From assembly GCA_038199375.1 (NCBI GenBank), contig JBBPZA010000059.1:1-64000 (forward strand): 64,000 nt of DNA. The letters are read 5' to 3'. The notes under the pieces are model-generated. The model ran no database searches, was not told where the DNA came from, and saw only the letters and a program-made list of their open reading frames with translations. This stretch comes from JBBPZA01 sp038199375 (GTDB taxonomy: Bacteria; Actinomycetota; Thermoleophilia; Solirubrobacterales; Solirubrobacteraceae). Positions 33,238-43,933 of this stretch are shown here, one piece after another. The position numbers were made by a program, and so were the translations under genes. The first letter of the stretch is position 1; every line of letters begins with the position of its first letter.

Positions 33238-34569
33238 ATGGGGGTAGAGGCCGAGCAGGAGCTCTGGGGCGGCGAGACGCGCAAGGCGGTCGAGAACTTT
33301 CCCGTCTCCGGCAAGCCCGTCGACGCGGAGGTCGTGCGCTGGCTGGGCCGCATCAAGGCGGCCGCCGCACGCGTGAACGCCGACCTGGGCAAGCTCGATC
33401 CACAGCTGGCTGAGCGCATCGCGCAGGCGGGCGACCGCGTCGCAGACGGCGACTACGACCACCAGTTTCCCGTCGACGCCTTCCAAACGGGCTCGGGGAC
33501 CTCCTCGAACATGAACGCCAACGAGGTGATCGCCACCCTCGCGGGCGAGGGCGTGCATGCCAACGACCACGTGAACCTCGGGCAGTCCTCCAACGACGTC
33601 TTCCCCTCCGCCGTCCACCTCGCCGCGCTCGAGGAGGCGACCAACGCGCTCCTGCCCGCGCTCGAGCAGCTCGAGGGCTCCTTCGCCGCCAAGGCGAAGG
33701 AATTCAAGGACGTGGTCAAGGCCGGGCGGACCCACCTCATGGACGCGGTGCCCGTCACCCTCGGCCAAGAGCTCGCGGGCTACGCGGCGCAGATCCGCCT
33801 GGGCGCCCAGCGGGTCCGTGCCGCCCTGCCCCACGTCGCGCAGATCCCGCTCGGGGGTACCGCGACCGGTACCGGACTGAACACCCACCCCGAGTTCGCC
33901 CGTCGGGTGCGCGCGCTGCTCGAGGAGAGCTCGGGCCTGGATATTCGGCCCCCCGAGGACCCATTCGAAGCCCAGGGGAATCGCGACGCCCTCGTCGAGC
34001 TCAGCGGAGCGCTCAAGGTCGTCGCGGTCTCGACGACCAAGATCGCCAACGACCTCGCGATGATGGGCTCCGGGCCGCGCGCGGGGATCGGCGAGCTGCT
34101 CCTCCCCGAGCTCCAGAAGGGCTCCTCGATCATGCCGGGCAAGGTCAACCCGGTGATTCCCGAGGTCGTCATCCAGGTCGCCGCCCAGGTGGTCGGCAAC
34201 GACACCGCCATTACCGTCGCCGGAATGCAGGGCAACTTCGAGCTCAACGTGCGCGTCCCGCTCATGGCGCGCAACGTCATCGAGTCCATTGGGCTCCTGA
34301 CCGCCACCTGCCGGCTCCTCGCCGAGAAGTGCGTCGACGGGATGGAGGCAAACCTCGAGGGATGCGAGCGCTCGGCCGAGTCCACGCTCGCCGTGGCCAC
34401 CGCGCTCAACCCCTACATCGGCTATGACCGTGCGGCGGAGATCGTCAAGGACGCCGCCGGCTCGGGGCGCACGCTGCGCGAGGTCGCGCGCGAGCACGGC
34501 GTCGAGGAGTCTGTCCTCGACGAGGCGCTCGACCTGCGCAAGATCGCGGCGGGCAACCAGGCGGGCTGA
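33238..34569 (+). CDS. fumC: Fumarate hydratase class II
   Basis: 443-residue fumarase of the aspartase/fumarase superfamily, interconverting fumarate and malate in the TCA cycle. Superfamily regions are TGSGTSSNMNANEV, the catalytic-His segment GRTHLMDAVPVTLGQE and the signature GSSIMPGKVNPV at about residues 295-306. ATG 33238 is preceded by GGGAAGGA with good spacing. GTG 33202 would add 12 residues that resemble the usual family N-terminus (R-x-E...MG), but TACCGT at 33196-33201 touches that codon, so a transcript started there would begin inside it. Second TCA-cycle gene in the window besides citA. Confidence 0.93.
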   Translation: MGVEAEQELWGGETRKAVENFPVSGKPVDAEVVRWLGRIKAAAARVNADLGKLDPQLAERIAQAGDRVADGDYDHQFPVDAFQTGSGTSSNMNANEVIATLAGEGVHANDHVNLGQSSNDVFPSAVHLAALEEATNALLPALEQLEGSFAAKAKEFKDVVKAGRTHLMDAVPVTLGQELAGYAAQIRLGAQRVRAALPHVAQIPLGGTATGTGLNTHPEFARRVRALLEESSGLDIRPPEDPFEAQGNRDALVELSGALKVVAVSTTKIANDLAMMGSGPRAGIGELLLPELQKGSSIMPGKVNPVIPEVVIQVAAQVVGNDTAITVAGMQGNFELNVRVPLMARNVIESIGLLTATCRLLAEKCVDGMEANLEGCERSAESTLAVATALNPYIGYDRAAEIVKDAAGSGRTLREVAREHGVEESVLDEALDLRKIAAGNQAG

Positions 34570-34771
34570 AAGCGCGCGAGAGCGCCGACACCACCAGTCA
34601 GCGAGGCAAGGACCTCACCCGCTCAGGCCTCGTTATCGATCACCATGACGGTCCCGCTGGAGCCGGATGCTCGACGAGACAAGCGAAAGCTTTGGTGGCC
34701 ACTGGATAAGTAAACGATATCGCGAGATCCTTTAGTAAGCTCTCGGCCAAATAAGGCTTCCGTTTCCTGTG

Positions 34772-35989
34772 ATGCTGATGTCCCCTGACACCCGCGCTCC
34801 TCGAAAGCCCCCCGTCGAAAGCGAACGCAGCGGGCGATTCCTGCTTGCGCAGGGCGGGCCGGAGGGCTACTGGGCATTCCACCCCAACGCACTTCCTCCG
34901 GACCCCCCGCTCCGGATCTCGCCCAGGATCCAAGGGTTGATCGACCTGGCGAACCAAGCGCTGGGACGACTTGACGGCGTCACGCTGCTTCTCCCCGATC
35001 CGGACCAGTTCCTCTACTCCTACATCCGCAAGGAAGCGGTCCTCTCATCGCAGATCGAGGGAACGCAGTCTTCGCTCTCGGACCTGCTGCTCTTCGAGAA
35101 CGAGGCCGCGCCAGGAGTTCCGGTCGCCGACGCCCAGGAGACCGCGAACTACATCACTGCCATGAACCATGGCGTCCAGAGCATCGTCTCGGGACGACTG
35201 CCGCTCTCGAGTCGGCTTCTGAGAGAGGTTCACGAGCGTCTTCTCCAGACCGGTCGGGGGTCCGACAAGGCGCCTGGCGAGTTCAGGCGCGATCAGAATT
35301 GGCTCGGCGGGCGGCGACCGGGGAACGCCCGCTTCGTCGCGCCGCCGTGGACAGAGGTCGCATCCGCCATGAGCGACCTCGAGAAGTTCTTGCACAATGA
35401 GCCTGAGCCCACGCCGATCCTCATAAAGGCCGCTCTGGCCCATGCTCAGTTCGAGACGATCCATCCCTTTCTTGACGGAAACGGACGTGCAGGACGACTC
35501 CTGATCACGCTCCTCCTGGTCTCCGAGGGAGTCGTCTCGCAGCCTCTGCTCTATCTCAGCCTGTACCTGAAGCAGAACCGGGACGACTATTACGCCCTCC
35601 TACAGGCCGTACGGACAAACGGTGCTTGGGAAGAGTGGTTGGAGTTCTTCTTGGAAGGCGTGATCGAAGTCGCAGAAGCTACGACCGAGACCACGAGGCG
35701 CATCGTTGAGATGGTCGAGCGCGACAGGCAACGCATTCACGAGCTCGGACGAGCCGCTGCGACCGCGCTTCGAGTTCACGACTTCGCCGTCCGGTACGTC
35801 GTACTGCGCCCGGCTCCCGTCGCGGCACGGCTCGAACTCAGCGAGCCGCCCGTCTATGCCGCGATCAATCGCCTGGAAGAACTCGGAATCTTGCGCGAGG
35901 TGACCGGTCGCCGACGGGGCAAGGTCTATGCATATGACAAGTACCTCTCGCTCCTGAACGAGGGGACCACGGAGCCGGTGGCGAGATGA
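34772..35989 (+). CDS. Fic-domain protein adenylyltransferase
   Basis: About 405 residues. The catalytic Fic motif is HPFLDGNGRAGR starting at H231, complete for AMP transfer from ATP to a hydroxyl side chain. An N-terminal inhibitory helix is present as SSQIEG (S92-E96), matching [S/T]xxxE[G/N], so activity is self-restrained. A C-terminal winged helix (LELSEPPVYAAINRLEELGIL) suggests DNA binding or autoregulation, as in Fic/DOC proteins with HTH tails. Starts at 34769, 34772 and 34778 are possible, none with a Shine-Dalgarno. The region before it (34620-34771) is distinctly richer in A/T than its surroundings, and codon use is less biased, consistent with recent transfer. Confidence 0.9.
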   Translation: MLMSPDTRAPRKPPVESERSGRFLLAQGGPEGYWAFHPNALPPDPPLRISPRIQGLIDLANQALGRLDGVTLLLPDPDQFLYSYIRKEAVLSSQIEGTQSSLSDLLLFENEAAPGVPVADAQETANYITAMNHGVQSIVSGRLPLSSRLLREVHERLLQTGRGSDKAPGEFRRDQNWLGGRRPGNARFVAPPWTEVASAMSDLEKFLHNEPEPTPILIKAALAHAQFETIHPFLDGNGRAGRLLITLLLVSEGVVSQPLLYLSLYLKQNRDDYYALLQAVRTNGAWEEWLEFFLEGVIEVAEATTETTRRIVEMVERDRQRIHELGRAAATALRVHDFAVRYVVLRPAPVAARLELSEPPVYAAINRLEELGILREVTGRRRGKVYAYDKYLSLLNEGTTEPVAR

Positions 35990-36017
35990 GCGGAGGCGAT
36001 GGAGCTACAGGCTCATC
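35985..36017. terminator. Possible bidirectional terminator
   Basis: GATGAGC (35985-35991) and GCTCATC (36011-36017) form a perfect 7-bp inverted repeat spanning the two convergent stop codons of the Fic and aldehyde dehydrogenase genes; 19-nt loop. Confidence 0.35.
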
Positions 36018-37477
36018 GCGATGTACTTCGTCTCCAGGTACTCCTCGATGCCCTCGTGACCTCCCTCGCGGCCGAAGCCCGACTGCTTGACGCCTCCGAA
36101 CGGCGCCGCGGCGTTGGAGACCATCCCCTGATTGAGGCCGACCATCCCGGTTTCGAGGCCCTCGCAGACGCGGAAGGCCCGCCGCAGGTCGCTGGTGTAG
36201 ACGTAGGCGACGAGGCCGAACTGCGTGTCGTTGGCTTGCGCGATGGCCTGATCCTCGTCGTCGAAGGCGGCGATCGGGGCGACCGGGCCGAAGATCTCCT
36301 CCTTGAGCAGCCGCGCGTCCTCGGGGACGTCGCCCAGGACGGTCGGCTCGTAGAAGTAGCCCGCGCCGTCGCGGGCCTGACCCCCGACGACCGCGGCGGC
36401 CCCCTTCTCCAGCGCGTCCTGCACGAGCTCTGAGACCTTGGAGCGCTGGTCGTCGTCGATGAGCGGGCCGACCTCGACGCCCTCCTCGGTTCCGCGGCCG
36501 ACCTTCATCGCGCCCATCTTCTCGGCGAGCTTCTCGGTGAACTCCTCGGCCACGCTCCCCGCCACGTGGAAGCGGTTGGCGCTGGTGCACGCCTCGCCGA
36601 CGTTGCGCATCTTGGCCAGCAGCGCGCCCTCGACGGCCGCGTCCAGGTCGGCGTCGTCGAAGACGACGAAGGGCGCGTTTCCGCCGAGCTCCATCGAGAG
36701 CCGGAGCAGCCGCTCGGAGGCCTGCTCCATGAGCGACCGTCCCACCTCGGTCGAGCCGGTGAAGGAGAGCTTGCGGGTGCGCGGATCCTTGATGAGCGGC
36801 TCCATGACCGAGCCGCTCGAGGAGCTGGTGATCACGTTGAGCACGCCGGCCGGCAGCCCCGCCTCCTCGAGGATCGCAGCGAGGGCGAGCATCGAGAGCG
36901 GCGTCTGCTTGGCCGGCTTTACGACCATCGTGCAGCCCGCCGCGATCGCGGGGCCGATCTTGCGTGTTCCCATGGCCATCGGGAAGTTCCAGGGCGTGAT
37001 GAGCAGGCACGGGCCGACGGGCTGCTTGGTGGTCAGCACCCGTCCGGCACCGGTCTGGTTGACGACGTAGCGGCCCTCGATGCGCACCGCCTCCTCGGAG
37101 AACCAGCGGAAGAACTCGGCGGCATAGGCGATCTCGGCCTTTGACTCCGCGACGGGCTTGCCCATCTCGAGGGTCATGAGCAGCGCGAGCTCGTCGGTGC
37201 GCTCCACGATAGCCTCGAAGGCGCGGCGCAGGATCTCCCCCCGCTCGCGCGGCGGGTGTGAGCCCCACTCGGGCTGCGCGTGCACCGCCGCGTCCAGCGC
37301 GGCGACCGCGTCCTGCGGCTTGGCGTCGGCGACCTGCGCGAGCGTCTCGCCCGTCGAGGGATCCTCCACCGGAAGCGTCGCGCCCTCGCCGCCGTCGCGC
37401 CACTCGCCTCCGATGTAGAGCTGCTTGGGGACCCCGTCGAGGACCCGGCGCTCCTCGGTTTCGCTCACCGCGGTCAT
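36005..37477 (-). CDS. Aldehyde dehydrogenase, succinate-semialdehyde type
   Basis: 490-residue NAD(P)-dependent aldehyde dehydrogenase. Motifs: TPWNFPMAM, cofactor loop FTGSTEVGR, general-base MELGGNAP, catalytic Cys297 in GEACTSANRF, and EEIFGPVAP. The GEACTSANR form is typical of succinate-semialdehyde dehydrogenases (GabD). Start ATG 37477 overlaps the stop of the upstream TPP enzyme by 4 bp, so the two are coupled, and the aldehyde may be a product of that decarboxylase/ligase. The exact substrate is inferred. Confidence 0.92.
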   Translation of the reverse strand: MTAVSETEERRVLDGVPKQLYIGGEWRDGGEGATLPVEDPSTGETLAQVADAKPQDAVAALDAAVHAQPEWGSHPPRERGEILRRAFEAIVERTDELALLMTLEMGKPVAESKAEIAYAAEFFRWFSEEAVRIEGRYVVNQTGAGRVLTTKQPVGPCLLITPWNFPMAMGTRKIGPAIAAGCTMVVKPAKQTPLSMLALAAILEEAGLPAGVLNVITSSSSGSVMEPLIKDPRTRKLSFTGSTEVGRSLMEQASERLLRLSMELGGNAPFVVFDDADLDAAVEGALLAKMRNVGEACTSANRFHVAGSVAEEFTEKLAEKMGAMKVGRGTEEGVEVGPLIDDDQRSKVSELVQDALEKGAAAVVGGQARDGAGYFYEPTVLGDVPEDARLLKEEIFGPVAPIAAFDDEDQAIAQANDTQFGLVAYVYTSDLRRAFRVCEGLETGMVGLNQGMVSNAAAPFGGVKQSGFGREGGHEGIEEYLETKYIAMSL

Positions 37478-39123
37478 GTCGCCACCGTCTCCGTTCCCAG
37501 CTCCTCGGATATGGCCACGTCGGTCGAGTAGTCGATCGGGAGGACGATCACCGAGGGCAGCTCGAGGGTGAGCGCGCGTCGAAGATGGTCGCGGAAGTCC
37601 TCGACCGACTCGCAGCGCCAGGCGGGCAGGCCGAAGCTCTCGGCGAGCGCCACGAAGTCGGGGTTGGTGAAGTCGGTGCCGAAGTGGCGGCCGAACTTCT
37701 TGTCCTGCTTCCAGACGATCGAGCCGTACTGGTGGTCCTCCCAGATCACGTTGACCACGGGCGTGCGCAGCCGCTTGGCCGTCTCGAGCTCCTGCACGTT
37801 CATCAGGAAGCCGCCGTCGCCGTTGATGGTGACCACGTGGCGGTCGGGGTGCACGAGCTTGGCCGCGATCGCGCTGGGCACGGCAAACCCCATTCCGGCC
37901 AGGCCGTTGGCGATGAGCACCGTGTTGGGCTCGTGGGCCGGAAACATCCGGGCGATCCACAGCTTGTGGAGGCCGACGTCGGAGATCAGGATGTCCTCGC
38001 GGCCGAGCGCCTGACGGATCTCCCACAGCGCTCGGGGCGGCTGGACGGGAAAGCCGTCGTCGGCCTTGGCCTGCTCGAAGCGGCCGAGTACGAGATCGCG
38101 CAGGCGGTGCGAGCCACCGCCGTGCGGCGCGTCGCGCAATGCCTCGGTCAGCCGTGAGAGGACGTTGTAGGGGTCGCCGACCAGCTCGACCTCGGGCTGG
38201 AAGAACGCGTCGATCTCCGGAGAGGCGGTGTCGATGACGATGATCTTCTTGTCGCCCATGGGGTTCCAGTGGTGGGGCGAGTGCTCGACGAGGTCGTAGC
38301 CGATGGCGAGCACGACGTCGGCCTCCTCGAAGCCGGCGAGCGCGTAGTCGCGCGACTGCACGCCTACGGTGCCCAGCGCGTGCGGGTCTTCGTAGTCGAG
38401 CAGGCCCTTGGCCATGAAGGTCTCGGCCACCGGGATGCCGGTGGCGCGGGCCAGCTCCCGCAGGGCGGGCGCGGCGCCCGTGCGCACGACCCCGTTGCCG
38501 GCGAGCACGATCGGGTTGAGCGCCGAGCGGATGATGTCGGCGGCGCGCAGGAGCTCGCGCGCGCTTGGCTCCGGGTTGACGTTGCGCCGGCGCGGAAGCG
38601 GCTGGACGTGGTCGGGCAGGCCGCGGGCCATGACGTCCTCGGGGAGCTCGATGTGCGTCGCGCCGGGCTTTTCGGACTCGGCCACCTTGAAGGCCTTGCG
38701 CACCACCTCGGGGATGATCTCGGGCGCCGACACACGCGCGTTCCACTTGGTGATCGGGCGCATGAGCGCGATGACGTCGATGTACTGATGCGATTCCTTG
38801 TGCATGCGCTCGAGGTCGCCCTGGCCCGTCAGCGCGACCAGCGGCGCGCGGTCCAGAAATGCGTCGGCGACCCCGGTGACGAGGTTGGTGGCGCCCGGAC
38901 CCAGCGTTGCCAGACAGACCCCGGCGCGTCCCGTGAGCCGGCCGTACATGTCGGCCATGTAGGCGCCGCCCTGCTCGTGGCGCACCGGGACGAACTTCAC
39001 CGAGGAGCTCGCGAGCGACTCGTTGAGATCGAGGGTCTCCTCGCCGGGGATCCCGAAAACGTGCTTGACGCCCTCGACCTCCAGGCACTCCACGAAGACG
39101 TCGGACGCCCGGCGCTCGCTCAT
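37474..39123 (-). CDS. Acetolactate synthase-like TPP-dependent enzyme
   Basis: 549-residue thiamine-diphosphate enzyme with the three-domain fold of acetolactate synthase large subunits. The activating Glu is E50 (VRHEQGGAYMADMYGR). The TPP-Mg motif is GDGGFLMNVQELETAKR, with VIWEDHQYG after it. No regulatory small subunit is adjacent, and the partner is an aldehyde dehydrogenase, so a catabolic carboligase or 2-oxoacid decarboxylase role is as likely as valine synthesis. Start ATG 39123; upstream on the minus strand is TAGCGT 10 nt away. Stop overlaps the next start (ATGA). Confidence 0.85.
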   Translation of the reverse strand: MSERRASDVFVECLEVEGVKHVFGIPGEETLDLNESLASSSVKFVPVRHEQGGAYMADMYGRLTGRAGVCLATLGPGATNLVTGVADAFLDRAPLVALTGQGDLERMHKESHQYIDVIALMRPITKWNARVSAPEIIPEVVRKAFKVAESEKPGATHIELPEDVMARGLPDHVQPLPRRRNVNPEPSARELLRAADIIRSALNPIVLAGNGVVRTGAAPALRELARATGIPVAETFMAKGLLDYEDPHALGTVGVQSRDYALAGFEEADVVLAIGYDLVEHSPHHWNPMGDKKIIVIDTASPEIDAFFQPEVELVGDPYNVLSRLTEALRDAPHGGGSHRLRDLVLGRFEQAKADDGFPVQPPRALWEIRQALGREDILISDVGLHKLWIARMFPAHEPNTVLIANGLAGMGFAVPSAIAAKLVHPDRHVVTINGDGGFLMNVQELETAKRLRTPVVNVIWEDHQYGSIVWKQDKKFGRHFGTDFTNPDFVALAESFGLPAWRCESVEDFRDHLRRALTLELPSVIVLPIDYSTDVAISEELGTETVAT

Positions 39124-39172
39124 CGTCGGCTCGACGCTACCAGCACAGCCGATCGGCAAACGGTCACGCCAG

Positions 39173-39568
39173 TCACGGCCGTTCGCCAGGGAGAACGGCG
39201 AGGCCCACCTGCGTTGCGGCATCCCACAGGCGGCGATCCCACGCGGCGAGGGTGAGACCAACGTCGGCGACTGTGAGCGCGGCAGCGAGGTGTAGAGCGT
39301 CGAGCGTGCGCAGCCGATGGAGCGTCGCAAGCGTCGTGGCGGACTCGCAGAGCGCCTGATCGACGTCGACCACGGCGAAGCCAGGCCACTCGGCGATGAG
39401 CGGTCGGTCCGATCCGCCGGCCAGGCGAAGCGCGCGTGCGACCTCGGTGAACGCGATCCGGCAGGTGATCCACTCGTCCGCCTCTTGCATGGCGGAGATG
39501 ACCTCCTCCCTACCGGCCTCGGCGACGTAGCGCCTGAGGAGCGCGCTCGCATCGAGATAGATCCTCAG
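39173..39568 (-). CDS. vapC: PIN-domain toxin VapC, CTG start
   Basis: 131-residue PIN ribonuclease toxin. Acidic active-site residues: D6 (RIYLDASALLRRYV), the Glu of AFTEVARAL, the Asp of RTLDALHLAAAL, and the Asp of LAAWDRRLWDAA. The canonical N-terminus starts right at CTG 39568-39566, which overlaps the antitoxin stop (CTGA) and has GAGGAGG 4 nt upstream. The next start in frame, ATG 39490, would delete the first catalytic Asp, and no ATG, GTG or TTG occurs upstream in frame. Such toxins cleave tRNA or rRNA when the antitoxin is degraded. Confidence 0.88.
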   Translation of the reverse strand: MRIYLDASALLRRYVAEAGREEVISAMQEADEWITCRIAFTEVARALRLAGGSDRPLIAEWPGFAVVDVDQALCESATTLATLHRLRTLDALHLAAALTVADVGLTLAAWDRRLWDAATQVGLAVLPGERP

Positions 39569-39837
39569 CGGTCCTCCTCGCGGCCCTCGAGCACGATCCG
39601 AGTCGCGTTGCGCTCCAGCCGCTGGCGCGCCGGCGGTCGGGTGGGCTTCGGCTTCGTCGGCAGGGTTACGCGGCCCTCAGCCGCCAGGCGCCGGAGCTTG
39701 TCGTCCGGCGCACCGGTCGGGAGGATGTCCGCGAGCGGTCGACCGCGCCTCGTCACCCTCACCTGCTCGCCTCGGGCCGCGAGATCCAAGTAGAGGCTGA
39801 GGTGGCTCTTCAGCTCGCGGACGCCGACTTCGCGCAT
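39565..39837 (-). CDS. vapB: Phd/YefM-type antitoxin VapB
   Basis: 90 residues. The N-terminal DNA-binding fold reads VGVRELKSHLSLYLDLAARGE, then VRVTRRGRPLADILP, typical of the Phd/YefM family; the C-terminal half (RNATRIVLEGREEDR) is the toxin-binding arm. TAATAT ends 6 nt before ATG 39837, with no Shine-Dalgarno, so the mRNA is probably leaderless. A 9-bp inverted repeat centred on that box is the likely self-operator. The gene starts 12 bp beyond the ftsH stop codon on the same strand. Confidence 0.88.
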   Translation of the reverse strand: MREVGVRELKSHLSLYLDLAARGEQVRVTRRGRPLADILPTGAPDDKLRRLAAEGRVTLPTKPKPTRPPARQRLERNATRIVLEGREEDR

Positions 39838-39849
39838 GTAGTCATATTA

Positions 39850-41898
<2,049 letters not shown>

Positions 41899-41962
41899 GC
41901 GGCCCTCCATGCTAGGAGGCGGGGTTAAGCGCGGGGTGAGCGGCGCGGCCTATCCTGCGCCG

Positions 41963-42859
41963 ATGGCCGGTCCGCTGCTCGCCGTCGATGCCCCGTCGCT
42001 CCTCTTCCGCGCCTGGTTCGCGCTTCCGGACTCGATCAAGGATGGCTCCGGGCGCCCGGTGAACGCGCTGCTGGGGACCGCGAACCTCGTCCTGTTCGAG
42101 GTGGCGCGCCACGCACCACGTGCGGTGGTCCTGTGCTTCGGGGCCGAGGCCGCCGCCTACCGAGTCGACGCGTATCCGCCCTATCACGGCGATCGCGAGG
42201 ATCCGCCCGACGGCCTCGCCCACCAGTTCGTCGACGCGCACCGGTTCTTCGCCGCCTTCGGGTGGACCTCGGTGCACGACGAGGCGCTCGAGGCCGACGA
42301 CCTGCTCGGCTCGCTCGCGACGATCGAGGCCGCCGCGGGAGGTCGCGCGCTCGTCCTCACCGGCGACCGCGACATGTACCAGTGCGCGAGCGAGCGGGTC
42401 ACCGTGCTCTACGTCAAGACCGGCGGATCGAGGGGAGCCGAGGAGGTCAGCCCCGACGAGGTCCGCCGCCGCTACGGCGTCGAGCCCGAGCTGGTGCCCG
42501 ACTTCATCGCGCTGCGCGGCGACCCCTCCGACGGGCTGCCCGGCGCGAAGGGCATCGGCGAGAAGACCGCCGCCGACCTCCTGCGCCGCCACGGCTCGCT
42601 GGAGGGCGCACTCGAGCACTGGGCCTCCGAGCCGCCCCGCGTCCGTGCCGCGCTGCGCGAGCAGGCCGACGAGCTTCGCACCTTCAAGAACATCGCGACC
42701 CTGCGCCACCTCGATCTGCCGCGGCCTCGCGACGCTCCGCTCGACACCGACCGCGCCGCCGACGCCGCCCGCGAGCTCGGCATGGAGCAGCTCGCCAAGC
42801 GCCTCGGAGGTTGGCGCGCCGTAGCACGGCTTTGCGGCCCTGGAGGGAGCCCCCGATAG
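41963..42859 (+). CDS. 5'-3' exonuclease (flap-endonuclease type)
   Basis: 298-residue stand-alone homologue of the 5' nuclease domain of DNA polymerase I. Metal ligands are D9 (LAVDAPSLLFRAWFAL), E110, D112, D113 (EALEADDLLGS) and D135, D137 (LTGDRDMYQ). The helix-3-turn-helix reads GDPSDGLPGAKGIGEKTAADLL. It would remove RNA primers and 5' flaps in replication and repair. TATCCT ends exactly 6 nt before ATG 41963 and there is no Shine-Dalgarno, so the transcript is probably leaderless. Divergent from ftsH (64 bp). Confidence 0.93.
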   Translation: MAGPLLAVDAPSLLFRAWFALPDSIKDGSGRPVNALLGTANLVLFEVARHAPRAVVLCFGAEAAAYRVDAYPPYHGDREDPPDGLAHQFVDAHRFFAAFGWTSVHDEALEADDLLGSLATIEAAAGGRALVLTGDRDMYQCASERVTVLYVKTGGSRGAEEVSPDEVRRRYGVEPELVPDFIALRGDPSDGLPGAKGIGEKTAADLLRRHGSLEGALEHWASEPPRVRAALREQADELRTFKNIATLRHLDLPRPRDAPLDTDRAADAARELGMEQLAKRLGGWRAVARLCGPGGSPR

Positions 42860-43018
42860 ACCGTGCAGCGGTTGAAAAAGATGGGACGATCGCGCGACCG
42901 CGGCCACTTGCACCACACTCCTTCCGCCGCATAGGCTGTAGCGAGCGATCGCCGGGAGCGCTAGGGCATCTGAAGCGGATCCGATCTGCTGGCGGAGCCG
43001 ATACGAGGGACGTGCGAA

Positions 43019-43933
43019 GTGAGCCCACAACCTGACCGAGGGCAGCCCCGGCCTCGACGGCCTTCCCACGACGAAGGGATCGATCGCGCTCGCCTTACGA
43101 CGATAGGGATTGTCGTGATGGGGTTATTCGCGATCGTCTATGGCCTCTTCGGCGCCCCAGGGAACAAAGGCGAATGCGGCAAGCGTACGCTTGTCAACCT
43201 GGCCGCCGGTACAGCGCCAGAGTGGCGACTGGAAAAGAAACCGCAAGCAAAGATTTCGATCGCACTTGACGACTTCGTTGAGCACACACGTTACGGCCGA
43301 GCCACGGTCGCGGTAGTCTCGACCAAAGCGAACAAGGACCGGCCGCAACTCCCGCCCAACGCACGCATTGGTGCATTTATCCCGAGCGGTGGCGTAGCAA
43401 CGGGGGATCGCGACCTTGGATTCACGCCCCTCGCACGAGGACGAAGAGCGCCCGACGGAGCTTCGGTCGACGTCAACGTTTGCGCGAAGCGGCCCGGTGA
43501 CCGTGGCGAGACTAAGGCGGGGAGATATTCGGGAACCGTCCGCGTTGCGGGCAGGTCGATCACCGGCGTCGAGGTTCCAATCGAGGTCACGGTCAAACGA
43601 GATCGCCGCTTCGCGTTTATCGTTGCGATGTTTGCGGCTCTCGCCGGCGCCGTGGCTGCGGGGGCAAACTCAAGGCCCGCAGACGTGTCATCGGAGCAGG
43701 TGAAGAAGAAACCGAAGATACACGACGCGCTCTGGTTCATGCCGCTCCTCATCGCTGTTATAGCGGGTACCGCCGCTGGAGTGTTCATCTACGTCGATGA
43801 CCCTACGTGGGGCGCTGATCTAGCTGGGGATTTGGGCAAGCTCATTGGTGCCTCGCTCGCAGCGGCTACGGGAGGCCTCACCGCTCTCGCTCCCGTATCG
43901 CGGGGCGCGCGGCGCACGATCGCTAACACATAG
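43019..43933 (+). CDS. Orphan membrane-anchored protein
   Basis: 304 residues from GTG 43019. A cytoplasmic N-terminus is followed by a hydrophobic segment at about residues 28-47 (TIGIVVMGLFAIVYGLFG), a soluble region of about 150 residues with two cysteines (GECGKR, VNVCAKRPGDRG) that could pair, then three C-terminal hydrophobic segments (FIVAMFAALAGAVAAG, WFMPLLIAVIAGTAAGVFIY and a Gly/Ala-rich one). Codon third positions are less G/C-rich than in neighbours, suggesting recent acquisition. No family recognised and no partner gene nearby. Confidence 0.65.
   Translation: MSPQPDRGQPRPRRPSHDEGIDRARLTTIGIVVMGLFAIVYGLFGAPGNKGECGKRTLVNLAAGTAPEWRLEKKPQAKISIALDDFVEHTRYGRATVAVVSTKANKDRPQLPPNARIGAFIPSGGVATGDRDLGFTPLARGRRAPDGASVDVNVCAKRPGDRGETKAGRYSGTVRVAGRSITGVEVPIEVTVKRDRRFAFIVAMFAALAGAVAAGANSRPADVSSEQVKKKPKIHDALWFMPLLIAVIAGTAAGVFIYVDDPTWGADLAGDLGKLIGASLAAATGGLTALAPVSRGARRTIANT

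Noticed and set aside
35985..36017. Attachment site for the Fic islet
   Set aside because: The GATGAGC/GCTCATC pair is inverted, not direct, and is better explained as a shared terminator or chance between convergent stops.
37478..39088. In-frame upstream extension of the aldehyde dehydrogenase (1027-codon frame)
   Set aside because: The added part is the shadow of the TPP enzyme; the dehydrogenase starts normally at 37477 with an ATGA overlap.
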